Source of the DNA: Psoroptes ovis
Lineage: Eukaryota; Arthropoda; Arachnida; Sarcoptiformes; Psoroptidae
Direction of reading: 5' to 3'
DNA length: 64,000 nucleotides
Assembly (NCBI GenBank): GCA_002943765.1
Contig: PQWQ01000001.1
Location: 4,995,501 to 5,059,500 of the forward strand
In this document: positions 11,345-23,727 of the stretch, one piece after another
How the letters are laid out: every line of letters starts with the position of its first letter
How positions within the stretch are numbered: the stretch's first letter is position 1
The notes under the pieces: model-generated
Databases searched by the model: none
Told to the model about the DNA's origin: nothing
What the model saw: only the letters and a program-made list of their open reading frames with translations
Position numbers and translations under genes: made by a program

Positions 11345-11353
11345 TGATATACT
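11345..11353 (-). promoter_or_regulatory. Shortened TATA box of protease copy 4
   Basis: Minus-strand TAGTATATCACTCG aligns with TAGTATAAATATCACTCG of copy 1 except for a 4-nt deletion that removes the AAAT core. Surrounding bases are conserved, so this is the homologous position. Confidence 0.5.
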
Positions 11354-12098
11354 AAAAAAAATTTGAATGATATTTCACGGAAAAAATTGATACAAATTGT
11401 TTTTATTTAAATCAAAATTGATTTGAAAAGATAATCATTAATTTATTATACAAATTAAAAAATGAATACATTAGATACATGTTTTATCATTAACACATGT
11501 GATTTTAATTGATTGATATTCTTGGTTAATTTAATTAATTTCCTCATTAAAATATTCAATTCGCTGGAAAAAAGATCAAATCAACAAAAAAATAAAAATA
11601 AAAAAAATAGTGATTTAATTGAATGATACTTGACAAATCTTATTAATCGGTCCAACAATTTGAATTAGATTTTCTTTTTATCGTCTGGATCGAATTTATA
11701 ATCAATAAATTTCTCATCAATGTTTGTTGTCAAAACAATTGAGATTGATTCTTGAGAAGATGAGAAAAATCTCATATGCTTTGAAAATCAGACAGAAGAA
11801 AACAGTATTTGCCATAGATTTCGCAAAAATAATAATGATAAGAATTCAAGAATCAATTCTATTAGATTGATTCATTGATACATCAATTGTGGCAAATAGA
11901 TCATAATTCATATTTGATCGAAATCAATTAAACAATGATTAAAGCTTGGATTCGCAATAATCAAATTTTGATTTTATTAATTTTATTTTAGAAAAATTCA
12001 TAGAAATTATAATCATTTTCAATGATTTTCATAATTTTTTAAATGGAAAAAGATATTTAGAAAAACTAAATGTCAAGTCTCCATTCCTTCGAAAATAA
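11354..12098. other. Spacer between protease copy 4 and the secreted protein gene
   Basis: AT-rich, with no gene found. The left part is paralogous to the upstream region of protease copy 3. Confidence 0.5.
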
Positions 12099-12997
12099 TC
12101 ATCCATAATGTTTAAGAAATAAATCTTGATATTCACGCATAAAATCAGCTAACCATTGATAATATGTCAATGTTGATTCAATTGCAACTTGACTTTGTAA
12201 TGGAAATTGTAAACCATTTTCAATTAATTTAATTTCTTCAGGTGAAATAATATTTTTGTATACATCAATATGAATTGTATGAAATATTTTTTGTAAATTT
12301 TGTAAACGCTCAATGATTGTTTCTTTTTGTACATGATTTGTTTGTGAATTACGTACAAAATCAAAAATATCATAATCTAATCTACTCAATGTATTTAAAT
12401 CATTCATATAATGAATTTGAATATAATTTTCTATGCTTTTTTGTAGTTGACCACTATCGAAAACATCTCTTAATCTTGCTGAATGATCTTCACGTACACG
12501 TAATATATCATGTTCAATATATTTAAATATTAAAAATAAACTTTGACATTGTATTGAACGTATATGCCAATAAATCATTGAATTAAAATAATTTTTATCT
12601 TTAAATTCGATTTTATATTCAGCTCTTGCATAGTAATTAATTTGATCTAAAATTTCCAAAGAAATATTTTGCGTTCTTTTCATCAATGCTTCCAATTCTT
12701 CAAAATCATGACCAAAATTTGGTTGATTTTTTATTGAATAATATTTCCATAAAAATTCAGTAACATTTTCAACATTAATACAATATATTTCACCAATGTT
12801 TAGTGATAAATCATCAAGATTTTCTACAGCCGAACAATTGAATTGGAAATAATCATAATTATTATTGTGATATTTTCCGAATTAAAAGCAAAAAACTTAC
12901 TATAATCAGCTGCTAAATGACTATTTGCCACTATGACATTGAATGGTAAGATGGCTATGCAAATAATTGAACAACATTTGAAAATTGATGAGTACAT
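12099..12997 (-). CDS. Unknown secreted protein, 273 aa
   Basis: Two minus-strand exons, 12901-12997 and 12099-12823, are joined across a 77-nt intron with GTAAGT donor and CTGTAG acceptor. The join (phase 1) reads AADY-KNLDDL and keeps the frame open for 273 codons. The N-terminus MYSSIFKCCSIICIAILPF is a good signal peptide, with cleavage likely near residue 24-28. The rest is rich in charged and aromatic residues and looks mostly helical, with no internal hydrophobic segment and few cysteines. I recognise no domain. It lies about 0.8 kb beyond the protease array on the same strand and about 420 bp from the divergently oriented kinase gene. A secreted role, perhaps in gut or cuticle, is only inference. 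Confidence 0.72.
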
Positions 12998-13418
12998 TGC
13001 TGAATTAAATTTTTTTAAATTTTTTAATACTTGAGATCCACTCAAATCAATTATTAATTTAATTTTTGAATAATTTCATAAATTTTAGCTTTGTAAATTT
13101 TCATTCATCAGATAATTTTGAATCGAATGAAATGAAAAAAAAAATTAGACCAAACTGGATGGCACTCAAAAAAATTTAATTAATTAATTTTTGAATTGAT
13201 TTGTCTAAATGCTTGATTTGGTACTCAATAATTTTTGATGTATTTATTATTTTAGTGTATCAAGGTCGTCAAGATTGATCGATTGATTTATTTATTTTTT
13301 ATTTTTAATTCAATTAATTTCAATTATGCTTTTGTTTACGTCAATTTATAACTGAGTGAACTATGTACTTTTTAGAAGAAAAAAAAATGTACAAAAATTT
13401 ATTATTGAATGAATTTGA
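12998..13418. promoter_or_regulatory. Shared upstream region of two divergent genes
   Basis: The 421-bp AT-rich spacer separates the start codons of the secreted protein (minus) and the casein kinase gene (plus), so both promoters should lie here. No sharp motif was identified. Confidence 0.4.
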
Positions 13419-14482
13419 ATGGCAAACGATAATTATAAAACAACTAATGAATCTTTGAAAAATGAAAAATCTCAATTAATCAATCAACGTGTCGGTAATT
13501 CAATGTTTACCATTGATTACTATGTAACAGGTGGATCATTCGGCTCTCTGTATATTGGCACGAATAATGAAACAGGCGAAAAAGTAGCAATAAAAGTTGA
13601 ACGTATCAATACAGATAAACCACAATTACCATTGGAATATGGATTCTATAAAACGTTAGGCAATAATTTAATATTTATACCGAAAATATTATATTTCGGT
13701 CCATGTAAGAATCATAGCGCTTTGGTGATGGATTTGCTTGGACCATCATTATTCAAAATGAATCAAATTTGTGGTGGACATTTTAGTATAATAACTACAA
13801 CAAAATTAATGATACAATTGTTGAATATATTTGAATATGTACACGAACAAGGCATCATTTATCGTGATGTTAAGCCTGATAATTTTTTATTAGGCCAACC
13901 GAATACACCTAAATGGGCAACTGTACACATGATTGGTGATTTTATTACTCATTGATTTTATTTAATTGATCAATCAATTTTCTTTTCTTTTTTTTCATTT
14001 TCCTTATGTCCAAAGATTTAGGATTTTGTAAAAGATATTTAAATGATGATAATCGTCATATAAATTATGTTGAAGGCAAAAGTGTTACCGGTACAGCCAG
14101 ATACATCAGTGTCAATAATCATGTTGGCCGTGAATTAAGTCGCCGTGATGATCTTGAAGCATTACTTTATATGATCATTTTCTTACACAAAGGACAGCTA
14201 CCATGGCAAGGTTTAAACATTAATGATCTACGTGAACGAACAAATCGAATCGGTATCATCAAAATGACAACAACAGCCAAAGAATTATGTTCAGAAATGC
14301 CAATTGAATATGAAAATTTGTTGGAATCGATCAAGAAAATACGTTTCAATGAACGGCCATCTTATCGACAAATGATGACCCGATTCCGTTATCTATTATT
14401 TTGTTTAGGTATCACAATGAATGATAATTATTATGACTGGGATCAATCACATCAACCATTGTCGGATAATAAAAGGCTTTAA
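13419..14482 (+). CDS. Casein kinase 1-like Ser/Thr protein kinase (divergent)
   Basis: Exons 13419-13935 and 14016-14482 are joined across an 80-nt intron to give 327 aa. Kinase features run in order: the glycine loop GGSFGSLYIG (about residue 39), Lys in VAIKVER, the catalytic loop YRDVKPDNFLLG, a DLG activation-loop start (DLGFCKRY) and the CK1 signature TGTARYISVNNHVG...SRRDDLE. The last motif replaces APE in CK1 kinases. The C-lobe LPWQGL and RPSYRQM are also typical. Choosing acceptor CCAAAG at 14015 restores D-L-G, whereas the next AG would delete it. Compared with canonical CK1, DFG is DLG and SINTH is SVNNH, and there is no long C-terminal tail. It is therefore a lineage-specific, probably cytosolic CK1. 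Its substrate is unknown. Confidence 0.88.
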
Positions 14483-17400
14483 AATTGAAATTTCTATCCT
14501 AGATTCGTCGAAAAAAACATGAACTAAATCAAATCTTATCGAACAAGTGATAAATAATAAATTTGAATAAAATTAAAAAATAAATAATTCTAAATATTTA
14601 TGACCAGTAATGAAAAGATAATTATTCATTTATCAGTGATGATCACAATAAATATTGAAGCCTTGAAATTTTTTAAATTTTTAATTTTGAAAAAAAAAGT
14701 TTTCCCTGAAACCCTTTGTTTATTTTATTTTTTCATTCATTTCATTTTTCAATGGTAAAAATAGAACAAAGTTAACAAATATTTTGATCAATGCAAATGC
14801 CATAAATTGACCTTGATCTTGTTGTGTGGTCAAAAATTTTTTGTTGATGATAAAATAATTATCGATGGTTAATTGGAAAATTAAATAAATTAATCGAATC
14901 GAAGATCATAAAATAATGTGTAAATAAACTATGATCATACATTCAATTATAATAATGATTCGTGGGAGAATTTTTTGATTTTCTATTTTTGATGAAATTG
15001 GTGTTCATCAACAAAACCATTATTTTATATTTACTAAGACCTCAATGAATCAATCAATTAAACCAACCCTTTATTTTTTTATGGTCCAATCATAATAGCC
15101 AATCAATTAGTTGGCTTATTGGTTTTTGATTTCATTCAAGAAATTTTTGTTTTTAAAAATTTTTGAACCCATTTCTTAAACCAAATTTTTTTTTTGACCA
15201 TTGCTTGTCAACCAATCATTCAAGCAACTTCGTTGAACTTTAAATTTTTTTTTTGTTTTTTTCAAATTTGAAATGATTGAATTCAGTCCGACCCGAAATC
15301 ATGGTAAGTTAATGTTTATATTTTCATTGATTTAATCCATTTTTCGACAAATTTCATTTCAAAAAATTACATTCATTTAATACGCTCAAAGATGGCGTAT
15401 TTGAATCGAAAAAAAAAACAAATCGGTTGATCAAAAATCAACAGAACCGCATGTGTTTCAATTATTTCAAATGAAAAAAATGTTCCATATCAATATCCGT
15501 TTCCTTTTCATTTTCATGTTTATCTTGAATTTTTGAATCAGTGATGATTATTATACAGTTGTTTGTTATTTGTTTGTGATAAAAAATGTATTAATCTTTA
15601 ATTTTTTTTTTGAATCAATTTCTACGAAATGATAATCGTTAAATAATGCAGAGTAAGTTTACTTTCGATTAAAATTTCAATTTTAAAATTTTTCAATTTC
15701 CAATATTATCATCTCCGAGATAATCTGATTGATATTCCGTAATCATTATTGATTAATTTATCTTGAATTCTTGAATGCGATTTTTCTTTCGCATTTTTCC
15801 ACCTTGAACAATTAAATTTAAATTTTTCTTTTTCTGATTAAATCAATTATTTAAATTGAATAATCGTTTGATAATCACCGATCATTTATAGCTTCATCTT
15901 TCTCATAGCTTGATTATCATTATCAAATTATTTAATATATTTTGTTTTAAATTGGGTAGGTGTGTGTTTTAATTTTTTAAAGGCATTTGTACAAAGATGA
16001 TCGCATTTGTCTAAAGATATTCAAACGGCTCATAGCCACACATCTACACACCAAAACACCCACCGAATAAACACTGAAAATTGAATGAAAAAACGGGGTG
16101 ATATTATGAGGTCTTTGTGTGCATGAACGTGAATTTAATATCGAACATAATTTTTTTTTTTTATTTAATAAGAAAATCAATTTATACCAATTTATACTAT
16201 TTGTCATTGAAAAAACAAAAAAAAAAAAAAAAATATTTTCAAATGTTCATAATGTTTTGAATTGAAATTTTTAATTTGGTCTTATCATTATTTTTTAAAA
16301 ATCAATCACTCGATCAATCAATTCATTGATATTTTCATTTTTCCAAAACATGCATCATAAATGGCTTACTACTAACCTAATATTTGCAATTTTTTTTATT
16401 TTCTGAATTATCGTGAGTTCGTGTACCGAGTCATGAATATTTGTATCAATAATTTCAATTTTATTTTTTTCAATTTTTTTGGCCACAATCAGCCAATCAT
16501 TGATTGTTGATAATCCGGAAACATCTTGTTTTTATCGTACGTGAAAATATTTGAAAAATTATCAATGAAACTATTTTTTTTATATTGCTCGTTTTTAATT
16601 TTGAAATTGATTGAAATCTTTGAAATCAATGGATAAATGTAAAATGAATTCTTTGTTTTTTCATTCAATTTTCAATTTGCATGTGATTTTCTAATGATTA
16701 AAACCAGATTTCGATTTGAATTTTAAAGACGTACTAATACGTTTTTACCTATTCAATTAATTTAAAGCTGCAAACGTAGTAATACGTCGTATGAGTCGTA
16801 GTGTCACTGTGTAGCCGGCATTCATTGCTATAAAAGTCTAAATTTTTTACCGGCTTTCAAACGGCTTAAATTTTACTTGTTTGAAATTTGAGATTTTTTT
16901 GTTGTGGCGAATGATTGAAATTACAATTTTTTTTTACTATTTCAAACATTTTCAATGTCATCGATTATCAATAAGATGATTGATCACAGTGAAGAAAAAA
17001 AAATAATCGTATCACACGAAAAAATTGACAATGAAAATCAATGAAAAAAAAAATTTGTTGCAAATTTTGTGAAAAATATCAAAAAAAAAAAAAAAAAAAA
17101 AAAGATTTTGAATATTTATCGCTTTCAGACTTATTGCGATCAGTAAAAATTATGAATAAAAAAATCTTTGATTTGCGACAATTTGATTTGATTTGATTTT
17201 GATTTTCCAACGAAATCAAAATCCGCAGAAAAATCAATTGAAATTCTTTTCTTTGAGAATCTCTTGAATGACTATCATTTTGCACAGTTTTTGATGAAAA
17301 ATAATTCCAACATCCAAATTGCCATTGGTGTTTGTTAACATTGTGAATCACTAAATTACTTTAATTTACAAAGCTATTTTCTATGGGTAGCTTTGCTTTT

Positions 17401-17634
17401 AAAGCCGTCTAATTTCATGCAACTCTGTGCATATATTGGTTTTAAAATTTTTTTAAAAGTAATGTATTTTAAATGGAAATACGTCTTTTTATAATGCATT
17501 TTCTACGGGACTACGTCCTCCGGCATTTTCAAATGAAAAAGCATTACAATGTATTTTCTATGGCCACACGCCATTGTATGAGCATTATACATTTTTATTA
17601 AGTCTAATAAGTCCAATTAAGTTTAATATTCATT
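14483..17634. other. Long non-coding stretch with degenerate repeats near its right end
   Basis: No full gene was found. A short possible 5' exon (ATG at 15273 running to a GTAAGT donor at about 15304) is noted but no partner exon joins it cleanly. Imperfect units related to AATG(T/C)ATTTTCTA(T/C)GG...ACG lie between 17369 and 17576. Related TAATACGT motifs occur at about 16735-16790. Confidence 0.45.
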
Positions 17635-19497
17635 ATGTCTGCTTGTTTCAAATTAGAATCAACTTCTAAACATTCATCAAAATCATTGAATAATACTGGA
17701 ACAATTAAATTGACAAAAAATTCATTAATAAAATCAAATATAATGTTAACATTCTATGGTGATCAAGATGATGATGAATATAGCTTTCAAGATGATCAAG
17801 ATATAGAATCAGAAAAAACACAAATGAATTCCAATAATATTAATAATGCATTATCTCCGTTGCGAACAGCAGCTATGTCGATGGTGGTAGCTTCAGGAGC
17901 TGAGGATAATTTTGATAAAAAAATCTCCAATTCTAATGATTGGTATGTAACACAATCAACAAAGCCAATAAATAGACAATCAATTCACCGAAATAGCGCA
18001 AATAATAATGAAATGATAATGGAAAATCAACGGCAAAAACGGTGCACAAATAACTTATCGCAACAAAAAATAAATAATATGAAGATAATGATGATTGAAA
18101 ATCAAAAATCAAAATTGACATTGAATATGTCTAATAATAATGATAATCAAATCGATAATAAGGTTTTGACTATTGATGCACATGACAATTTTATATCATC
18201 ACCATCATCATTATCATCATCATCCTCATTATCATCGTCGTCGTCGTCGTTTTCGTCTTCAATGATAATTAATGAAAATAACAATCATCATCATTCATTT
18301 TCTGATGTAAATCAAAATAATAATTATAATATTATTGATCAAAATTCAAAATATTTAATTTTAACTAAATCATTGGAATCCTCTTCATCATCTTCTCGAT
18401 CTACCTATAGTGATGTTGACCTAGTAACAAATAAAAAATTATCGTCAAATAAACATTTGATAGGATCATCATCATCATCATCCACATCAAGATTTTCTAA
18501 ACAACAACAACAACAACAAAAACAACGACATCAACAATTAGATGTATCATCATCAACAATAATAAATGATAATTGTACAATAATTGAATCATCATCGATT
18601 CATCATCAACAACAACAACAACAACCACAACAACAAAATAATAATATTAATATTACGAATTTAATATCGATCAATAATAATAATAATAATAATAAATATT
18701 TACCGAATAATTACAATAATAATAGATTCGGTTGTCATCAGCAACCGACATTTTTCAATAATAATAATAATAATAATAATAATCAAAATGATAATTTATT
18801 GATGCAAAATACAAATCTACAAACAAATAATAAACAAAATCATAGACAAAATAATAAATATGACAAGACAAATTGTCTATTGAAAAGTAATATCAATTCC
18901 AATAATAATAATACGTGTAAAGATGAAAATATCATTATTAGTTATACTTCCTCAATCAATACCAATAATGGTGATGATGATGATGATCACGATGATGACG
19001 ATTATGATGATAATAATCAATGTATTCAAACACCAACAAAAACAGTGTCATTGGCGCTAAAGTTGAACGAACAAAAACATTTGATAAATGTGAATAATAA
19101 TAATAATAATAAATTCTATTCAATACAACAAGATCAACAGCAACAACAACAATTATCAACAATACAAAAGCAACAAGTGTTAAATTTTTTTATACCTGAA
19201 CTAAATTTTAATGTTGATAATAATAATCAACAACAGCAACAACAGCATCAATCGGAACAACAAAATTATTCAATCAATGATCATCATAATCAAAATAATT
19301 TTGATAATCATCTTAATGATGATCTAAATTTATCGTTGATTCATGAAAAAGATAGAAATTCCATTAATTTCAATTTAGGTTTGTATTTATTTTTTGAAAT
19401 TAAATATTTTCATTTTCAATTCATGAATCAGTTTCCAAGGGCAAAAATCCCATATTGTTCATCATCACTTGTCGCTATCATTCATGTGTATGAATGA
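17635..19497 (+). CDS. Low-complexity poly-Asn/Gln/Ser protein of unknown function
   Basis: An open frame of 620 codons starts at ATG 17635. It is dominated by Asn, Gln and Ser homopolymers, with an acidic DDDDDHDDDD run near residue 450 and acidic stretches early (GDQDDDEYS). No folded domain is recognised. Composition fits a transcriptional regulator or other intrinsically disordered nuclear protein. The coding bias fades after about 19378, where AATTTAG/GTTTGT offers a splice donor, so the last ~38 codons may be intronic. The next gene on the strand, the GATA factor at 20076, has the same low-complexity style. This ORF could be a 5' exon of that gene, but I found no junction that is both well supported and in phase. 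Confidence 0.55.
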   Translation: MSACFKLESTSKHSSKSLNNTGTIKLTKNSLIKSNIMLTFYGDQDDDEYSFQDDQDIESEKTQMNSNNINNALSPLRTAAMSMVVASGAEDNFDKKISNSNDWYVTQSTKPINRQSIHRNSANNNEMIMENQRQKRCTNNLSQQKINNMKIMMIENQKSKLTLNMSNNNDNQIDNKVLTIDAHDNFISSPSSLSSSSSLSSSSSSFSSSMIINENNNHHHSFSDVNQNNNYNIIDQNSKYLILTKSLESSSSSSRSTYSDVDLVTNKKLSSNKHLIGSSSSSSTSRFSKQQQQQQKQRHQQLDVSSSTIINDNCTIIESSSIHHQQQQQQPQQQNNNINITNLISINNNNNNNKYLPNNYNNNRFGCHQQPTFFNNNNNNNNNQNDNLLMQNTNLQTNNKQNHRQNNKYDKTNCLLKSNINSNNNNTCKDENIIISYTSSINTNNGDDDDDHDDDDYDDNNQCIQTPTKTVSLALKLNEQKHLINVNNNNNNKFYSIQQDQQQQQQLSTIQKQQVLNFFIPELNFNVDNNNQQQQQQHQSEQQNYSINDHHNQNNFDNHLNDDLNLSLIHEKDRNSINFNLGLYLFFEIKYFHFQFMNQFPRAKIPYCSSSLVAIIHVYE

Positions 19498-20075
19498 AAC
19501 TTGAAATTTTCTTAGCCCTAAGAAAAATGAGTCATAGATTCTTGTTGATGATTAATTTTTTAGAAGAATTTTGCCTAAATCTAATGAAACAAATGTATAC
19601 GCTACACACATTTATTTGATAAATTGTATTGATAAAAATTGATCGATTCATTGATAATATTTTCATTTACATATTTTTCCTATTGGACATGTTTATTATT
19701 ATTTTCTATTTGTATTTATTCATTTTATTGATCACATGAAATTTCTTATCAACACAACAAAGAAAAAAAAACCAAGCAATTCAATTACTATTTTTTGTAT
19801 ATGTGTGGTCATTTTTTTTTCTTAGTCATTATCATCTTAGTCATATTTCATATGTATAAAAAAAAAGTTTTAAAAAAACAAAAAAATCAATTTTCTGAAA
19901 AATTTTTCTCTATTCATTCAAAGTGCATTTGATGATGAAAATTGAAAAAAAATATTTAAAAAAAAAAATGAAAATAAATTAATTAATAAAGTGCTCAAAT
20001 CTATTTTCGAAGAAAAAAAAATTCAATAATTTTTAATTATTTTTTTAAAAATAATTCCAAACACACATAATCAAA
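19498..20075. other. AT-rich gap before the GATA gene
   Basis: No coding signal. It is either the promoter/5' UTR of the GATA factor or an intron linking it to the ORF upstream. Confidence 0.4.
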
Positions 20076-23000
20076 ATGTTTATTCTTAAAAGACAATTAC
20101 AAAATCCATTTCAATCATTTCAAAATAATGATATCATCGATGATTCCGCTAACAATCTGATCGTTACATCACCACCACCAACAACCAAGAAAATTTTCAA
20201 TAAAATCTATGTTTATAATGATAATATCGATTCGAATACAAATAACGAAGAAGAAATTAATCGAATGGAAAAATGGATATTAGGTGAAGATTTATGGAAT
20301 GATAGTATTAATAATAGTAATAACACTATTATCATTGAAAATACTCATGATGATAATTCAAAAACATTGGCCAATTGTATTATTAAGAAAGAAAATGGCA
20401 TTGTTGAGGACAGTATTGATTTCAAAAATGATGAACATCGACAGCAACAACAACAAGCGGATAATTGCAATTCTTTTGATCATAATATATGCATTTTGGA
20501 TGATCAAAAAAATTATTCAATAAATGAATTGAATAATAATAATAATAATAATAAACAACAGATTTATGAACATGATCAACACGAACAACAACAACAACAT
20601 AGTCAGGTTGGCCAACAACATTTCCTTTATCCTATTTCCGAATCATTATTATGTACAAATGCGACAAAAGAATCAATAATAAAAGCAACAAATGTCGTCA
20701 ATAATAACAATGTTAATACTGTTGACCAAGATTATCATAATACTAATAAAAAAATTGAAATAAATTTGAATGAATGTTACAATAATATTAATAATAATAA
20801 TGACAATGACAATAATTCTAAACATAATAATAATAATAATATTGAACACAAAAATGAAATAATAAATATTGACGAGGATATTCATTTATTATCATCTACA
20901 ACAAAAATAATAATTGAAAATGAATCGAATAAAATTAAATCAACAATTATAACACACATTCGAGATAATGAACAAATATTTGAAAATAATAATAATAATG
21001 ATTACAAAACAAGTGATGATGAACAAAATAATAGTAATAATAATAAAAATAATCAAATCGGAACGATTCTTTTCAATGAATTGAATCAAAATAATTTCCC
21101 TTTCATTAATAATAATAATAATTCTTATATTTCCTTTAATCAATGTCAATCAAAAAAATTAGAATATAATAATCATAATAATAATAATAATTTTGACGGC
21201 AATTTATCTTCCGCTACATTTTGGCCATCATCATCATCATCAACAGCATCATCATCATCATCGACTTCATCATCATCATCACCATCATCGGTGATAACAA
21301 CAACAACAACAACAACCAATTCGACACAAATAAATCGTGAAGCACTTAATTTTAATGACAATCATTTTACTCGATCATCGAATAATTGTGATCAATCACC
21401 GCCAAGAAAAATTATTAAAATAAATAATCAACAACAAGAAAATACTGAATTAAAACAAAATCAACAATTGAATAAAGAATCTTTTCATAATAAATCATCA
21501 CCATTATCATCTTCAATGACTATTTACTCATCAAATTTTGAACAATTTTCTTCTTCGATCAATAATACCAATGACCAATTATTGAATAATATACCTGAAT
21601 CTCATTCTATCATGACTTTAACTGCATCAAATAATTCTTCCCCGCATCATGATAATATAATGAATAATAATAATAATAATGGCCATCAATTACAACAACA
21701 AGAATCTGTATCACCTTCGATAATGGATGGATCATCTCCATCTGGATCATCCTCAATTGTCAATCGAACACCGCCAATAATGAATCTATCTGAAAGTGAT
21801 TCACCAAAACATCGTTCACAGCAACAAAATTCACAAACACATACACCGCCTAGTTCAACGCCGCCATCTTCATTATCTTCACCATCAACATCGATTTCGA
21901 CATCTGGACATATGTTTCTATCTACAGCCAAAAAGACTGGTGCCACATCGAATTCTGTCATGATCAATGATGATCAACAGCAACAGGTGATTGCCACTGC
22001 ATTAGCGCAACAGCAACACCAACAAGAATCTCCTTATTTTGTCTATAGCAATGCACATTTATCTGGTCATTTAACCAACGACAACAATGCCGGCACAAAT
22101 AATAGTAATGGAAATAATCATATTGACTTGAATCATAATCATCATTCTGCAATTATTCAACATCAACAGCAGCAACAATTAGCCAATTCAACAGCCGTAA
22201 TGTCAGCAAATCATTCAAATAATAATCAAACCATTCATCATCAATCATCATCATCATCGCCTCAATCTGATTTACCACAATTAGTTATGCAACAATTCAA
22301 TCCTACAGTACGATTATTTGAACAAAATTCTCAACGTTCAATTTGTAATCGTTCAGTACAGAATGCTTCATTCAATACAAATCCTATGTACGCGGCAACA
22401 TTTGATAATGGGACGGCATCATTAACAGCCAATGGTAATGCAGCTAATGTTATCGGATCATCAGTATCGAATTCACCGACAAATTTTGCTTTTCCCAATG
22501 ATGCTCGAGAATGTGTCAATTGTGGTAAGAGTTAGTATAAATTTTTATTTTAAATGAAAATTTCGACTAATTTTGGCAAATTCTTCTTTGTATTCGCTAT
22601 TTATAGGCGCTGTATCAACACCATTATGGCGTCGTGATAGTACTGGACATTATCTTTGTAATGCATGTGGTTTATATAATAAATCCAATGGGAATAGCCG
22701 TCCATTGGTCCGTAATCAAAGAAGATTATCTGTATGTTTGTTTTCCATAGAAAATCATTAAATCTTTCAACATTTTAATTTCATTAAATAGCAAAACACT
22801 AATCGTAGGACTGGAATGAAATGTTCAAATTGTACAACAACAACAACATCATTATGGCGCCGTAATAATAATGGTGATCCTGTATGTAATGCATGTGGAC
22901 TTTATTTCAAATTACATGGTGTACCTAGACCATTGACAATGAAAAAAGATCAAATACAAACCAGAAAACGTAAACAAAAATCCACAAATTCCCCAACCTC

Positions 23001-23727
23001 AGGATTGGTTGTTCATCAAAATAACACTGCAACTGTTGGTTCAGCTGTTGTATTAGCTACTGGGAATCACTCGATTTCATCACCAGTTTCTGCATCAACC
23101 ATTTTGAGACATGGCTTAGTTTCAGCTAGTCCACAACAGCAACAACAATTTCTTTCTACACTTCCGCCATATTTATTTGCGAACACTGCTCATACTCCTG
23201 TGCATCATCAATCATCATTTGTTGGATTGTCAAATGCTGCTCATCAAAGTGGCCTAGGAATCGGTGGTAATAATGGTAATAGTTTTGGCTCAATTCGTAA
23301 TACGAATTCATTCACTGGAATGGCTGCAGCTGCAGCAGCAGCAGCTGCGGCAGCCGCTGTAACTGGTGTGAATCCAAATTCAATGTCGGCTCTTGCATCA
23401 CAGCATGTTCAATATGATACTCCTACAGTCAATGATTCATATGGTGGAAATGGTATCACACATCATTTTGTACCAAATACATTAGGTGACAATACAATGG
23501 CAGCTATTATTAATAATGAAAGTTTAGGATTATTAAATCATCACAATCAACATCCACATAATTCAATACCAGCATCGCCAGATAGTACTAATCAACAACA
23601 ACAATCATCATCATCAAATAATTCAAATAATACTAATGCCAATAATAATAATAATAATGAAAACGAACAGAATCAACAACAACAGCAAACATTTTATTCA
23701 TCATTATCGACTCAAGGTTCGTATTAA
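20076..23727 (+). CDS. GATA-type zinc finger transcription factor (two fingers)
   Basis: Three exons (20076-22524, 22607-22731, 22792-23727) encode 1169 aa and join in frame. The N-terminal 800 residues are disordered and rich in Asn, Gln and Ser. Finger 1 is C813-x2-C816-x17-C834-x2-C837 with STPLWRRDSTGHYLCNACG, split by an intron right after Cys816. Finger 2 is C869-x2-C872-x17-C890-x2-C893 with TTTTSLWRRNNNGDPVCNAC, followed by the basic tail QTRKRKQK typical of GATA DNA binding. The C-terminal region has an Ala run (about 12 A) and Asn/Gln tracts. Two-finger GATA proteins such as Drosophila Pannier and Serpent control heart, blood, fat-body and epidermal programmes. The subfamily cannot be fixed here. 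Finger 1 is less conserved after the last Cys (NKSNGNSRPL). Confidence 0.9.

Noticed and set aside
15273..15304. Possible short first exon ending in GTAAGT
   Set aside because: No downstream acceptor gives an open, recognisable continuation. The candidate at about 16493 introduces a stop at once in the required phase.
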